Positions 1 to 7,684 of a stretch of DNA of 10,533 nt are shown here, piece after piece. The position numbers and the translations under genes were made by a program. The notes under the pieces were generated by a model. That model was not told the origin of the DNA and made no database searches. It worked only from the letters and a program-made list of their open reading frames with translations. Each line of letters opens with the position of its first letter. Position 1 is the stretch's first letter. Origin of the DNA: Chitinophagaceae bacterium (GTDB lineage: Bacteria; Bacteroidota; Bacteroidia; Chitinophagales; Chitinophagaceae); assembly GCA_025924755.1 (NCBI GenBank), contig JAICHT010000111.1:1-10533 (forward strand), in the 5' to 3' direction.

Positions 1-1040
1 ACTATTTCCTGAACTTTTGGTATACGGGTAGAACCACCTACCAAAATCACTTCATCTATTTGTGCAGCACTTAAACCGGCATCTTTCAACGCCTGCTCAC
101 AAGGACGTAAGCAACGTTCAAATAATTTATCGGCCAATTGCTCAAACTTAGCGCGCGTTAATTTCTTAACAAGGTGCTTAGGTACGCCATCTATGGCAGT
201 TACATATGGCAGGTTGATTTCTGTTTCAGAGGAAGAAGATAATTCTACCTTGGCTTTTTCTGCTGCTTCTTTTAACCGCTGCAAAGCCATTGGGTCTTTA
301 CGCAAGTCCACGTTCTCTTCTTTTTTAAACTCATCTGCCAGCCAGTCCATAATCACCTTATCAAAGTCATCACCACCCAGGTGTGTATCACCATTGGTAG
401 ATTTTACTTCAAACACACCATCACCCAGTTCCAGCACGGATATATCAAATGTACCACCACCAAGGTCAAATACAGCGATCTTACTGTCTTTATGTTGTTT
501 ATCTAAACCATATGCCAGGGCTGCAGCGGTTGGTTCGTTTACGATACGCCGAACATTTAAGCCTGCAATTTCTCCAGCTTCTTTAGTAGCTTGCCGTTGG
601 GCATCGTTAAAATATGCCGGAACGGTAATTACCGCTTCATTCACTTCCTGTCCCAAATAATCCTCAGCGGTCTTCTTCATCTTTTGAAGAATCATGGCAG
701 AAATTTCCTGTGGCGTGTATAACCTGCCATCAATATCTATACGAACCGTATTATTGTCACCTTTTACTACTTTATAGCTCCAGTGGCTTATTTCTTCTGT
801 CACCTCATCAAACCGTCTTCCCATAAAACGCTTAACACTTGTAATCGTATTTTGCGGATTGGTTATAGCCTGACGCTTAGCCGGGTCGCCAACTTTACGT
901 TCACCGTTTTTCAAAAATGCTACTACCGAAGGCGTAGTGCGGCGGCCTTCATCATTAGCAATCACTACGGGCTCGTTACCCTCCATAACTGCAACGCAGC
1001 TATTGGTTGTTCCAAGGTCTATACCTATAATTTTTCCCAT
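1..1040 (-). CDS. dnaK: Molecular chaperone DnaK (Hsp70), N-terminal part; gene runs off the left edge
   Basis: ATP-driven cytosolic Hsp70 chaperone that works with DnaJ and GrpE in folding and heat-shock recovery. The frame read from the ATG at 1040 gives 346 complete codons with no stop, covering nearly all of the nucleotide-binding domain; the substrate-binding domain lies outside the window. Visible signatures are the phosphate-1 loop IGIDLGTTNS (residues 5-14), the catalytic lysine in SVKRF (K70), the phosphate-2 motif FDLGGGTFD (191-199, with the autophosphorylation-type threonine T197) and the third Hsp70 signature VILVGGSTRIP (331-341). The MGKIIGIDLGTTNS start is the usual one for bacterial DnaK, so the ATG choice is firm. 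There is no Shine-Dalgarno; the leader is AT-rich. No CIRCE operator and no consensus TTTG/TAnnTTTG promoter was found in the 186 bases upstream, so the control element is not identified. No damage is visible. Confidence 0.98.
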   Translation of the reverse strand, partial: MGKIIGIDLGTTNSCVAVMEGNEPVVIANDEGRRTTPSVVAFLKNGERKVGDPAKRQAITNPQNTITSVKRFMGRRFDEVTEEISHWSYKVVKGDNNTVRIDIDGRLYTPQEISAMILQKMKKTAEDYLGQEVNEAVITVPAYFNDAQRQATKEAGEIAGLNVRRIVNEPTAAALAYGLDKQHKDSKIAVFDLGGGTFDISVLELGDGVFEVKSTNGDTHLGGDDFDKVIMDWLADEFKKEENVDLRKDPMALQRLKEAAEKAKVELSSSSETEINLPYVTAIDGVPKHLVKKLTRAKFEQLADKLFERCLRPCEQALKDAGLSAAQIDEVILVGGSTRIPKVQEI

Positions 1041-1226
1041 TATTTAAAGAATTTAATGTTTTACTATGTTTAACAATGATTGTGCCGCCAGTTTAAATGT
1101 GAAATTTTGTCAGTATATATTGTTGCTGTATCAATCTTGAGTTTTATTTATGTGCTTCCTTACTGGTCAAAAGCTGATGTGTTTATGAGAGGTTAAGTAA
1201 GGCGCAATTTTTTTATTTGCTAGAAT

Positions 1227-1907
1227 ATGGATACGAATTACCCGGCAACTGATATGCTGCAACTGACCATATCTGTTACCACTACGCCTGCTTTTGTTTT
1301 TAATAAACCCAATAATGACAATATACATATCGAGGAGGTTATTGAGGATTCGAATAACGATTTTAATATTCAGCTTGAAGCAAAATTAAATTATGCTTTG
1401 GTTGCCAGAACCATCAATGAGTTTATCCATAACCGCCGGTTTGATATTGCTGAAGGCTTCATTAAAATGCAAGTGTACTTTTCTGATTTTACATTATCCG
1501 GCGGCGAAAACAACCGTTTAAATATAGAGGCAGGTATTGCTGGTGTGTTTGACGGAAGAGTTTACTTAAGCGGCGTGCCTTATTATAATGCGGATCGGCA
1601 GGAAGTTCAAATACAAGATTTAAAGTATGAAATCAAAACTAAAAATTTGATGGTAAAGGCTGCAAAATGGGTCTTTAGTAAACGTATTGAAACGGAGCTG
1701 GAAAAAATATCCTCCCATCATCTCACTCAATACTACCTGATGGCATCTCAACAATTAAATGGTTTGCTGAATAAGGAGTGGAAAAAAGGAATACACGGAA
1801 CTAGTACTTATAATAAAATAGCAGTGACAAACATTATGGCTCTCCAAAATTATTTGTCGATACAAGCCAACTGTCGTGGAAATCTATCCATTCAAATTTC
1901 AATATGA
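1227..1907 (+). CDS. DUF4403-like protein, C-terminal half only (226 aa)
   Basis: By memory of the family, this matches the C-terminal half of DUF4403 proteins of Bacteroidota. Family-like features are the FNIQLEAKLNYALV strand opening (about residues 46-59), the G-x-Y-L-S-G-x-P-Y-Y block (about 109-119) and the KTKNLMVKAAKW block (about 137-148). Family members are usually around twice this length and begin with an export or lipoprotein signal; this product has neither. An in-frame TAG lies two codons before the ATG and a TAA at 1194-1196, and dnaK begins only 186 bases upstream, so the missing half is not next door. The frame is otherwise open and undamaged. DUF4403 has, as I recall, been linked to the TULIP lipid-binding fold; biochemical function is unknown. 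It could be a decayed remnant or a real short cytosolic version. Its stop is 2 bases from that of the convergent gtrA-like gene. Confidence 0.72.
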   Translation: MDTNYPATDMLQLTISVTTTPAFVFNKPNNDNIHIEEVIEDSNNDFNIQLEAKLNYALVARTINEFIHNRRFDIAEGFIKMQVYFSDFTLSGGENNRLNIEAGIAGVFDGRVYLSGVPYYNADRQEVQIQDLKYEIKTKNLMVKAAKWVFSKRIETELEKISSHHLTQYYLMASQQLNGLLNKEWKKGIHGTSTYNKIAVTNIMALQNYLSIQANCRGNLSIQISI

Positions 1908-1909
1908 CT

Positions 1910-2422
1910 TTATTTAAAGCTTACTGCGGTGTCTTTGTTTTTAAACGAAAAGTATTTTTGCGATACATAACTGAACCCTACCACAATAACAGTGGTCACT
2001 ATTAAAGATGGCGTAGGATACCATCCAAACGATTCTACAAATAACTTCAGTAAAACATAGTTTAGTAACAGACAAATTAATACTACCAGCAGGTAACGGA
2101 ATAACTGGATGCGTTTACGTAAGTGGCTGCCCTGAAAAACTACAAACATACTGAGATAGAAACCAGTGGGAAATGTAATGCAAAAGGCAATAAAAAACGC
2201 AGCAATATGGGCGCTTATAGCAATGATTCCCAAGTGCAGAATATGTTTGTTTAAAATAAAATTGTAGGTGATAAAATACGTCAGAATATTGAACAGGGTG
2301 TTGCTGCCACCACATGCCGCGTATCTAAAGGTTTGTAGCGGCATAAAGCGCCGGAATGGCGGATAAAAAAAATCAACCACCTGCAAGATGCCATACCGTA
2401 AAGCAGAATGAATGCGTTGCAT
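1910..2422 (-). CDS. GtrA-like family membrane protein, four transmembrane helices
   Basis: The 170-residue product has the GtrA-like layout: a basic N-terminus containing YPPFRRFMPLQTFRYAACGG, then four hydrophobic segments at about residues 31-52, 62-90, 108-127 and 137-157. The conserved-looking points are the GG-x-NT motif inside helix 1 (38-42), the F-R-Y before helix 3 (108-110), the L-N-Y in helix 3 (120-122) and the final basic K-Y-F-S-F-K (156-161). GtrA proteins are thought to help move polyprenyl-linked sugars across the inner membrane, often beside a GtrB-type glycosyltransferase. No glycosyltransferase is adjacent here, so the substrate cannot be guessed. The ATG at 2422 is preferred over the internal one at 2344 because it keeps the basic leader typical of Bacteroidota members. 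A likely promoter element lies 21 bases upstream. It is divergent from argS. Confidence 0.85.
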   Translation of the reverse strand: MQRIHSALRYGILQVVDFFYPPFRRFMPLQTFRYAACGGSNTLFNILTYFITYNFILNKHILHLGIIAISAHIAAFFIAFCITFPTGFYLSMFVVFQGSHLRKRIQLFRYLLVVLICLLLNYVLLKLFVESFGWYPTPSLIVTTVIVVGFSYVSQKYFSFKNKDTAVSFK

Positions 2423-2442
2423 TGAAGCCGCTAAGATAAATG

Positions 2443-2450
2443 CAAAACTA
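2443..2450 (-). promoter_or_regulatory. Putative -7 box (TAGTTTTG) for the GtrA-like gene
   Basis: On the minus strand the octamer TAGTTTTG matches the Bacteroidota housekeeping -7 consensus TAnnTTTG exactly. It ends 20 bases before the ATG at 2422, which would give a short leader. No TTTG was found at the expected 17-23 base distance, so the -33 half is missing or degenerate. A second identical octamer lies 39 bases further upstream. Confidence 0.4.
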
Positions 2451-2481
2451 ATTGTTTGCTATAGCACATTCGTTAAGGTTT

Positions 2482-2489
2482 CAAAACTA
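2482..2489 (-). promoter_or_regulatory. Second TAGTTTTG octamer upstream of the GtrA-like gene
   Basis: This is an exact copy of the octamer at 2443-2450 on the same strand. Here a CTTG (one mismatch to the -33 TTTG) lies 20 bases upstream at 2510-2513, so this may be the better promoter of the two. Using it would give a leader of roughly 50-60 bases. Only sequence matching supports it. Confidence 0.35.
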
Positions 2490-2563
2490 TATGGAGGCAG
2501 ATTTTATTGCAAGGTTCAGCAGGTTAAACCAATTAACTAAATTGCGGCCATAAAATTTTATAC

Positions 2564-4342
2564 ATGAACCTTGCAGCACAGGTAAAAGAAGCGGCGGCTA
2601 AAGCTATAGAAAATTTGTACAAGCTGCCTGCCTTTGCAGATGACATATCCGTAAACCTCACCAAACCTGAGTTTGAAGGCGACTATACTATTGTGCTATT
2701 TGGGCTTGTAAAAAAGTTGAAAGTTGCCCCGGAAAGTTTAGGCACAGCCATAGGCGATTACATAATTGCCAATAATGCTTCTCTTTTTAAAAGTTATAAT
2801 ATTATTAAAGGATTTTTGAATCTTGTAGTTGCCGATGAATATTTTACCGATTTCCTTTTTGAAGTAGAAAAAAAAGGATTGACACCATCAAATACTACCG
2901 GCAAAAAAGTGATAGTAGAATACTCGTCACCCAATACCAACAAGCCGTTGCATCTTGGCCATCTGCGTAATAATTTTTTGGGTTGGAGTCTGGCTGAAAT
3001 TTTAAAAGCCTCCGGTAATGAAGTAACAAAAACCTGCGTGGTAAATGATCGCGGCATCCATATTTGCAAAAGCATGATTGCCTGGGAACTATTTGCCGAT
3101 AATGCCACGCCGGAAAGCGCTGCTATAAAAGGCGATCACTTTGTGGGTGATTATTATGTTCGCTTTAACGATGAATATAAAAAAGAAATAAATGATTTAG
3201 TGGCAGCCGGAGAAACGGCTGAAGCGGCAGAAAAAAAAGCGCCTATTATGCAACGTACACAAAAAATGTTGCTCGACTGGGAAGCAGGCGAACCGGAGGT
3301 GAGGGATTTATGGAAGCGGATGAATGGCTGGGTATATAAAGGATTTGATGAAACCTACCAACGCATTGGCAGCAATTTTAATAAGGTGTATTACGAAAGT
3401 GAAACGTATTTATTAGGAAAAGAATTTGTGGAAAAGGGATTGGCGCAAGGTGTTTTTTTCAGGAAGGAAGATGGCAGCGTATGGATTGATTTAACTGCCG
3501 AAGGCCTGGATGAAAAACTGGTACTACGTAAGGACGGTACTTCGGTATACATCACGCAGGATCTGGGATTAGCCCAGGAAAAGTATGATGATTTTCAATA
3601 CGACCAAAGCATTTATGTAATTGCAGATGAGCAAAACTACCATATGAAAGTGCTGAAGCTGATATTACAAAAGTTAGGGAAACCTTATGCAGATGGGATC
3701 TTTCATTTAAGCTATGGCATGGTAGAACTACCAAGTGGCCGTATGAAGAGCCGCGAAGGAACAGTAGTAGATGCAGATGATATTATAAACGAAATGACAA
3801 CAGAGGCGGAAAAGAAAACGAAAGAGCATAGTAAAATTGAAGATTTCAGCGAAACGGAATTGGCTCAGTTATACGAGATGATCGGCATTGGAGCTTTAAA
3901 ATATTTTTTGCTACGTGTAGATCCAAAGAAGAAAATGATATTTAACCCGGAAGAATCCATCGAGTTTTACGGATTTACCGGACCTTTTATTCAATATACG
4001 CATGCCCGCATCAAATCCATCTTGCGCAAAGCTGCAACAGAAAACATAGCACCTTCCTTAAGCCAGCAGGCACTATTGCCACTGGAAAAAAATGTAATTG
4101 TCATGCTGGAGCAATATGATATGATGATTGCACAGGCAGCTTCCGAATACAATCCTTCCGTTATTGCGGTATATGTATATAACCTGGCGAAAGCTTTCAA
4201 TACTTTTTATACCGAGCATTCGGTAATGAATGCAGAAACAGTGGAGAAAAAGAAATTACGCCTGGCGTTGTGCACTGCTACTGCTACAGTAATTGCCTCG
4301 GTTATGCAGTTGCTGGGTATAAAAGTGCCTGAGCGAATGTAA
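2564..4342 (+). CDS. argS: Arginyl-tRNA synthetase (class I)
   Basis: Cytosolic enzyme that joins L-arginine to tRNA-Arg using ATP; an essential housekeeping function. The 592 residues match the normal bacterial length. Domains in order are an N-terminal ArgRS additional domain (about 1-90), the Rossmann catalytic core with the HIGH motif as HLGH (130-133) in the context EYSSPNTNKPLHLGHLRNN, the KMSKS-equivalent loop MKSREGT (394-400), and the all-helical DALR anticodon-binding domain ending in the familiar PERM. Other family landmarks are NDRG (161-164) and TQDLGLA (331-337). The ATG at 2564 fits the family N-terminus and lies 141 bases from the divergent gtrA-like start. No Shine-Dalgarno is seen and I found no consensus -7 box on the plus strand. 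No motif is missing and no frameshift is seen. Confidence 0.98.
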   Translation: MNLAAQVKEAAAKAIENLYKLPAFADDISVNLTKPEFEGDYTIVLFGLVKKLKVAPESLGTAIGDYIIANNASLFKSYNIIKGFLNLVVADEYFTDFLFEVEKKGLTPSNTTGKKVIVEYSSPNTNKPLHLGHLRNNFLGWSLAEILKASGNEVTKTCVVNDRGIHICKSMIAWELFADNATPESAAIKGDHFVGDYYVRFNDEYKKEINDLVAAGETAEAAEKKAPIMQRTQKMLLDWEAGEPEVRDLWKRMNGWVYKGFDETYQRIGSNFNKVYYESETYLLGKEFVEKGLAQGVFFRKEDGSVWIDLTAEGLDEKLVLRKDGTSVYITQDLGLAQEKYDDFQYDQSIYVIADEQNYHMKVLKLILQKLGKPYADGIFHLSYGMVELPSGRMKSREGTVVDADDIINEMTTEAEKKTKEHSKIEDFSETELAQLYEMIGIGALKYFLLRVDPKKKMIFNPEESIEFYGFTGPFIQYTHARIKSILRKAATENIAPSLSQQALLPLEKNVIVMLEQYDMMIAQAASEYNPSVIAVYVYNLAKAFNTFYTEHSVMNAETVEKKKLRLALCTATATVIASVMQLLGIKVPERM

Positions 4343-4347
4343 AAAAG

Positions 4348-4372
4348 TAGGAGGCATCCCGTTTCCCTCCTA
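4348..4372 (+). other. Small inverted repeat just after argS
   Basis: A 7-bp perfect stem (TAGGAGG at 4348-4354 with CCTCCTA at 4366-4372) encloses an 11-base loop and begins 6 bases after the argS stop. It has no T-run after it, so it is not a standard intrinsic terminator. It may be a 3'-end stabilising hairpin or chance. Confidence 0.3.
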
Positions 4373-4458
4373 TCGAGGACTCAGATTGAAGTTTTCCTAT
4401 TTTCTTATTAATGAATCTCATAACTAATTTATGTTTATAAAAAAGTAACACTTGATAA

Positions 4459-4498
4459 AAATAAAGAAGCACTCTAACAGAAGAGTGCTTCTTTATTT
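4459..4498. terminator. Bidirectional intrinsic terminator between argS and the TPR gene
   Basis: The arms at 4459-4475 and 4482-4498 are perfect 17-bp reverse complements around a 6-base loop (AACAGA). The GC-richer core (GAAGCACTCT) is flanked by AAATAAA on the left and TTTATTT on the right, giving a U-rich tail on either strand. It lies 116 bases after the argS stop and 23 bases after the stop of the convergent TPR gene, so it probably ends both transcripts. Confidence 0.9.
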
Positions 4499-4521
4499 AA
4501 GTATGTTGATCCTGAGCCCTC

Positions 4522-5547
4522 TTACATGCCCGGCATTTCCATTTTCTGTTTGTGCGAGGCAAGGCTTGGATCTAACTGAATGGCCTTATCGCACAATGCC
4601 ATTCCTTTTTCTTTTTCACCTTTCTTTTGATAGCTCATGCCAATCATATATAAAGCCGAAGCTTTTGTTTTATCCAGTGCTAATATCTGGTCCCAATAAC
4701 CAATTGCTTCGTCGTATTTTTTTGCGTCATAATGTGCTTGTGCTACCATATCCAGCAGGCTCATATCGCTGGGTCGCCTTTGCAACAACTCTTTCATGAT
4801 GGCTAATCCTTTGTCCAGCTCACCGGAATTTAAATAAGCTACTCCCAGGTTCTCCATATATTCATTGTCTTTCGGATAACCTTTATCAGCAGCTTCCAGC
4901 AAGGTTTTCAATGCATTCTTATCATCGTTCATTCCATAGTATATCAACCCCAATTCATAAATCCACCGGTTTTTAGTAGTATCCAATGCTATTGCTTTTT
5001 GAAAATACGGAACGGCTAATTTAAAATTATTCATATCAGCATAGCTGCGGGCTATATAGTATGGAATCTCCGCGTTCTGGGGTTCTTCTTTTCCGGCAGC
5101 GTCTAAAAATTTTATAGCGTCGCCCAGGTTTTCTTTATCGTAATTGGCTTTGCCTATATAGTAAGCTACTTTTTCATCGGGCGCCACTTTTTTTAATAGC
5201 TGTGCATATTTAATAACATCATCTAATTGATGCATATTAAATGAAAGCAACATCAGTTGTTTGTATGTATTGGCTGATGCATCGCCGAGGCTTTCTAATT
5301 GCTGGTATTTTTCCCGTGCCTGGCCATACCGGCGCATGTCGTTATAGGAGGCTGCCAGTTCGCCTACAATTTGCTTATCAGATTTGTTATAGCCATATGC
5401 TTTTTCAAAGTCTTTCATAGACTCCAGCGTGCGGCCACTTTGTTTTTCTGCTAATCCTTTTTGTAAAAAAATTCCTGCGCTGTCAGTTTGGGCAAATAGG
5501 CCGGTGGATATACCTATTAACGCGGCAGTTAATATAGATTTTGACAT
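4522..5547 (-). CDS. Exported tetratricopeptide-repeat protein
   Basis: From the ATG at 5547 the product has 341 residues. A signal peptide opens it (MSKSILTAALIGISTGLFAQ), with likely cleavage at or near F-A-Q. About nine consecutive 34-residue TPR units follow (roughly residues 24-328), showing the usual spaced G/A/Y pattern and ends such as A-I-A-L-D and A-I-Q-L-D-P. There is no lipobox cysteine and no enzymatic domain, so it is probably a soluble periplasmic scaffold; its partner is unknown. An in-frame ATG at 5580 would add 11 residues, but a consensus promoter ends 3 bases before it, so transcription should start at or inside that codon and leave the 5547 ATG as the usable start. It follows glgB on the same strand by about 110 bases but has its own promoter, so it need not belong to glucan metabolism. 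Confidence 0.88.
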   Translation of the reverse strand: MSKSILTAALIGISTGLFAQTDSAGIFLQKGLAEKQSGRTLESMKDFEKAYGYNKSDKQIVGELAASYNDMRRYGQAREKYQQLESLGDASANTYKQLMLLSFNMHQLDDVIKYAQLLKKVAPDEKVAYYIGKANYDKENLGDAIKFLDAAGKEEPQNAEIPYYIARSYADMNNFKLAVPYFQKAIALDTTKNRWIYELGLIYYGMNDDKNALKTLLEAADKGYPKDNEYMENLGVAYLNSGELDKGLAIMKELLQRRPSDMSLLDMVAQAHYDAKKYDEAIGYWDQILALDKTKASALYMIGMSYQKKGEKEKGMALCDKAIQLDPSLASHKQKMEMPGM

Positions 5548-5582
5548 AGGGATACTGTTTATACGGGTGATAAGATTCATTT

Positions 5583-5613
5583 CAAAAGTAAATTTTTACT
5601 CTAAAAAGTCAAA
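5583..5613 (-). promoter_or_regulatory. Consensus Bacteroidota promoter (TTTG-N19-TACTTTTG) for the TPR gene
   Basis: On the minus strand the -33 box TTTG is at 5613-5610 and the -7 box TACTTTTG at 5590-5583, separated by exactly 19 bases. Both boxes match the TTTG / TAnnTTTG consensus known for the Bacteroidota primary sigma factor. Transcription would be expected to start a few bases downstream, about 5575-5580, giving a leader of roughly 30 bases to the ATG at 5547. Confidence 0.78.
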
Positions 5614-5657
5614 GTAAAAGCGGTGCCCTGACAACGAAAATTATACCAGTTAAGTAT

Positions 5658-7655
5658 TTACTTTAGTACGATGGCAGCTAAAGGCGGCAAATTCACTATT
5701 ATATTGTATTTCTTTTCAGATACATTAACATTTTGGGTGCGGATGTGCGGGTTGTAAATGTTGCCAGTGCCCCAATATTTTTTAGCGTCGCTGTTAAAAA
5801 TCTCCTGGGTGTATATCTTGCCGCTGAGTTCAATATGCCAATCCATCCGTGGTTCGGGTGTCAGGTTCAGTATTATCAATAAATCATCCACTTCCCTGGT
5901 GCCTTTGCGCCGGTACACTATCACACATTCATCCCGGTGGTTCAGGTCAATCCAATCAAAGCCATAAATGGTAAATTGGTTTTTATACAATGCCGGCTGA
6001 CTTACTAAAATCTGATTCAAATCTTTAATACATTGCTGCATTCCAATATGAGGTTCGTGCCCCAGCAAGCCCCAATCCAGTTCCCGTTTATAATTCCATT
6101 CGGTGGTTTGTGCAAATTCATCACCCATAAATAAAAGCCGTGCGCCGGGGTGTGTCCACATATAAGTATATAAAGCCCGCAGGTTGGCAAACTTCTGCCA
6201 TTCATCTCCCGGCATTTTGTATATCATAGGTGATTTGCCATGAACCACCTCATCGTGGCTTAGCGGCAGCATAAAATTTTCATTGTAGAAATATACCATG
6301 CTGAAGGAAAGCTTGTTTTGATGATGGCTTCTGAAAAACGGATCAATCTTAAAATAATCCAATGTATCGTGCATCCAGCCCATCATCCATTTCATGCCAA
6401 AGCCAAGGCCTCCGGCAAAAGTGGGCTGCGAAATGCCCGGCCAGTCGGTGGCTTCTTCAGCAATGGTTTGCACGTCCGGGAAATCCCGATATATGGTTTC
6501 ATTCAAATCTTTAATAAAAGCGATCGCTTCCAGGTTGCCGTTGCCGCCATATTCGTTAGGTTCCCACTGCCCATGCGAACGCGAATAATCTAATTTGAGC
6601 ATGGACGAAACCGCATCCACCCGTATTCCATCAATATGAAACAGATCAAACCAAAAGCGGGCACTGCTTATAAGAAATGATTTGACTTCTCCCCTTTTAT
6701 AATTAAAAATATAGCTGTTCCAGTCTGGATGAAAGCCCTTGCGCATATCCGCATATTCATACGTATGCGTTCCATCAAACATAAATAACCCGTGGGCATC
6801 ATATGGAAAATGAGAAGGCACCCAGTCTAATATCACTCCAATATCGGCGTTGTGCAATTCATCTATCAAATGCATAAAACCTTCCGGCTCGCCAAAGCGG
6901 GATGTGGGAGCAAAAAAACCAGTGCACTGATATCCCCAACTGCCATCGAAAGGATGTTCCATTACCGGCATAAACTCTACATGGGTAAAGCCCATTTCTT
7001 TTACATAAGGCACCAGTCTTTGGGCTATATAATAGTAGTCATTGTAAGCTTCTTCATTATTGGCATCCGGACGCATCCAACTGGCCAGGTGCACCTCATA
7101 TACACTCCAGGGAGCATCCAGTGCATTGCACTCTTTTCTTTTGTGCATCCAGGTTTCATCCTTCCACTCGTAATCGAACTGCCAGGTAATGGTAGCAGTT
7201 TTTGGACGCTGCTCCCAGTAGTTTGCAAACGGATCCCCTTTTTCGGTTATTCTGCCTTCAAAACCTGTAATATGGTATTTATAGATCTCTCCTTTCTTTA
7301 TTCCGGGAATAAATCCTTCCCATATGCCGCTGTTATCCCAGCGCGGGTTTAGTAAATGCGACTCTTTATCCCAGCCATTGAAATTACCCATTACAGCCAC
7401 CTTTGTAGCATTGGGTGCCCAAACGCAAAAGTAGTAGCCTTCTTTATCCAATACGGATATAGGTTTCGATCCAAATTTCTTATAGAGCGTATAGTTGGTA
7501 CCTTGCTGAAAGGTTTGTACGTCATTGTCATATAGCAATGAATAGTTCCAAACCTCCTTAGACGTATCAATAAAGTTTTTGTCTTCGTAACGCTCTGCTT
7601 GCTTAAGCGGTTTAGGATCAGAAACAGAAGAATCCATTTCGTTGAAGATTTCCAT
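5658..7655 (-). CDS. glgB: 1,4-alpha-glucan (glycogen) branching enzyme, GH13
   Basis: Cytosolic enzyme that cuts an alpha-1,4 glucan chain and rejoins it by an alpha-1,6 bond, making branches in glycogen. Numbered from the ATG at 7655 (665 aa): a CBM48 domain at about 67-157 (FCVWAPNATKVAVMGNFNGW at 76-95), then the GH13 barrel with region I DWVPSH (277-282), the nucleophile D347 in GIRVD, the acid/base E400 in AEEATDWP, D468 in SHDEVVHGKSPM, and a C-terminal beta domain ending PPLAAIVLK. It is shorter than E. coli GlgB, which carries an extra N-terminal domain. The frame stays open to a TTG at 7679 (8 more residues), but ATG is preferred because no ribosome-binding site favours the TTG. It follows the amylase gene by 29 bases, so it is probably co-transcribed with it. 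All catalytic residues are present. Confidence 0.96.
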   Translation of the reverse strand: MEIFNEMDSSVSDPKPLKQAERYEDKNFIDTSKEVWNYSLLYDNDVQTFQQGTNYTLYKKFGSKPISVLDKEGYYFCVWAPNATKVAVMGNFNGWDKESHLLNPRWDNSGIWEGFIPGIKKGEIYKYHITGFEGRITEKGDPFANYWEQRPKTATITWQFDYEWKDETWMHKRKECNALDAPWSVYEVHLASWMRPDANNEEAYNDYYYIAQRLVPYVKEMGFTHVEFMPVMEHPFDGSWGYQCTGFFAPTSRFGEPEGFMHLIDELHNADIGVILDWVPSHFPYDAHGLFMFDGTHTYEYADMRKGFHPDWNSYIFNYKRGEVKSFLISSARFWFDLFHIDGIRVDAVSSMLKLDYSRSHGQWEPNEYGGNGNLEAIAFIKDLNETIYRDFPDVQTIAEEATDWPGISQPTFAGGLGFGMKWMMGWMHDTLDYFKIDPFFRSHHQNKLSFSMVYFYNENFMLPLSHDEVVHGKSPMIYKMPGDEWQKFANLRALYTYMWTHPGARLLFMGDEFAQTTEWNYKRELDWGLLGHEPHIGMQQCIKDLNQILVSQPALYKNQFTIYGFDWIDLNHRDECVIVYRRKGTREVDDLLIILNLTPEPRMDWHIELSGKIYTQEIFNSDAKKYWGTGNIYNPHIRTQNVNVSEKKYNIIVNLPPLAAIVLK

Positions 7656-7684
7656 ATCCGTAATTTTTGGAGTGATCAATATTA

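Noticed and set aside
193..1073. Plus-strand open frames of 155 and 96 codons
   Set aside because: They lie antisense to dnaK, whose protein sequence is fully recognisable; their translations have no family-like pattern.
1080..1196. Short hydrophobic frame upstream of the DUF4403-like gene, in the same frame
   Set aside because: It has only a TTG start, ends at a TAA before the gene, and shows no resemblance to a signal peptide or to the missing DUF4403 half. Treated as chance in AT-rich DNA.
1212..1219. TTTATTTG as a -7 box for the DUF4403-like gene
   Set aside because: It misses the key A of TAnnTTTG, has no TTTG at the right distance, and lies only 7 bases before the ATG.
4452..4799. Plus-strand frame of 115 codons
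   Set aside because: It runs through the terminator hairpin and antisense to the TPR gene; the translation looks like noise.
6852..7352. Plus-strand frame of 166 codons inside glgB
   Set aside because: It is antisense to the CBM48 and early catalytic region of glgB and has no recognisable domain.
7656..7679. TTG at 7679 as the glgB start
   Set aside because: It would add eight non-conserved-looking residues and has no supporting ribosome-binding site; the ATG at 7655 is simpler. Not excluded.
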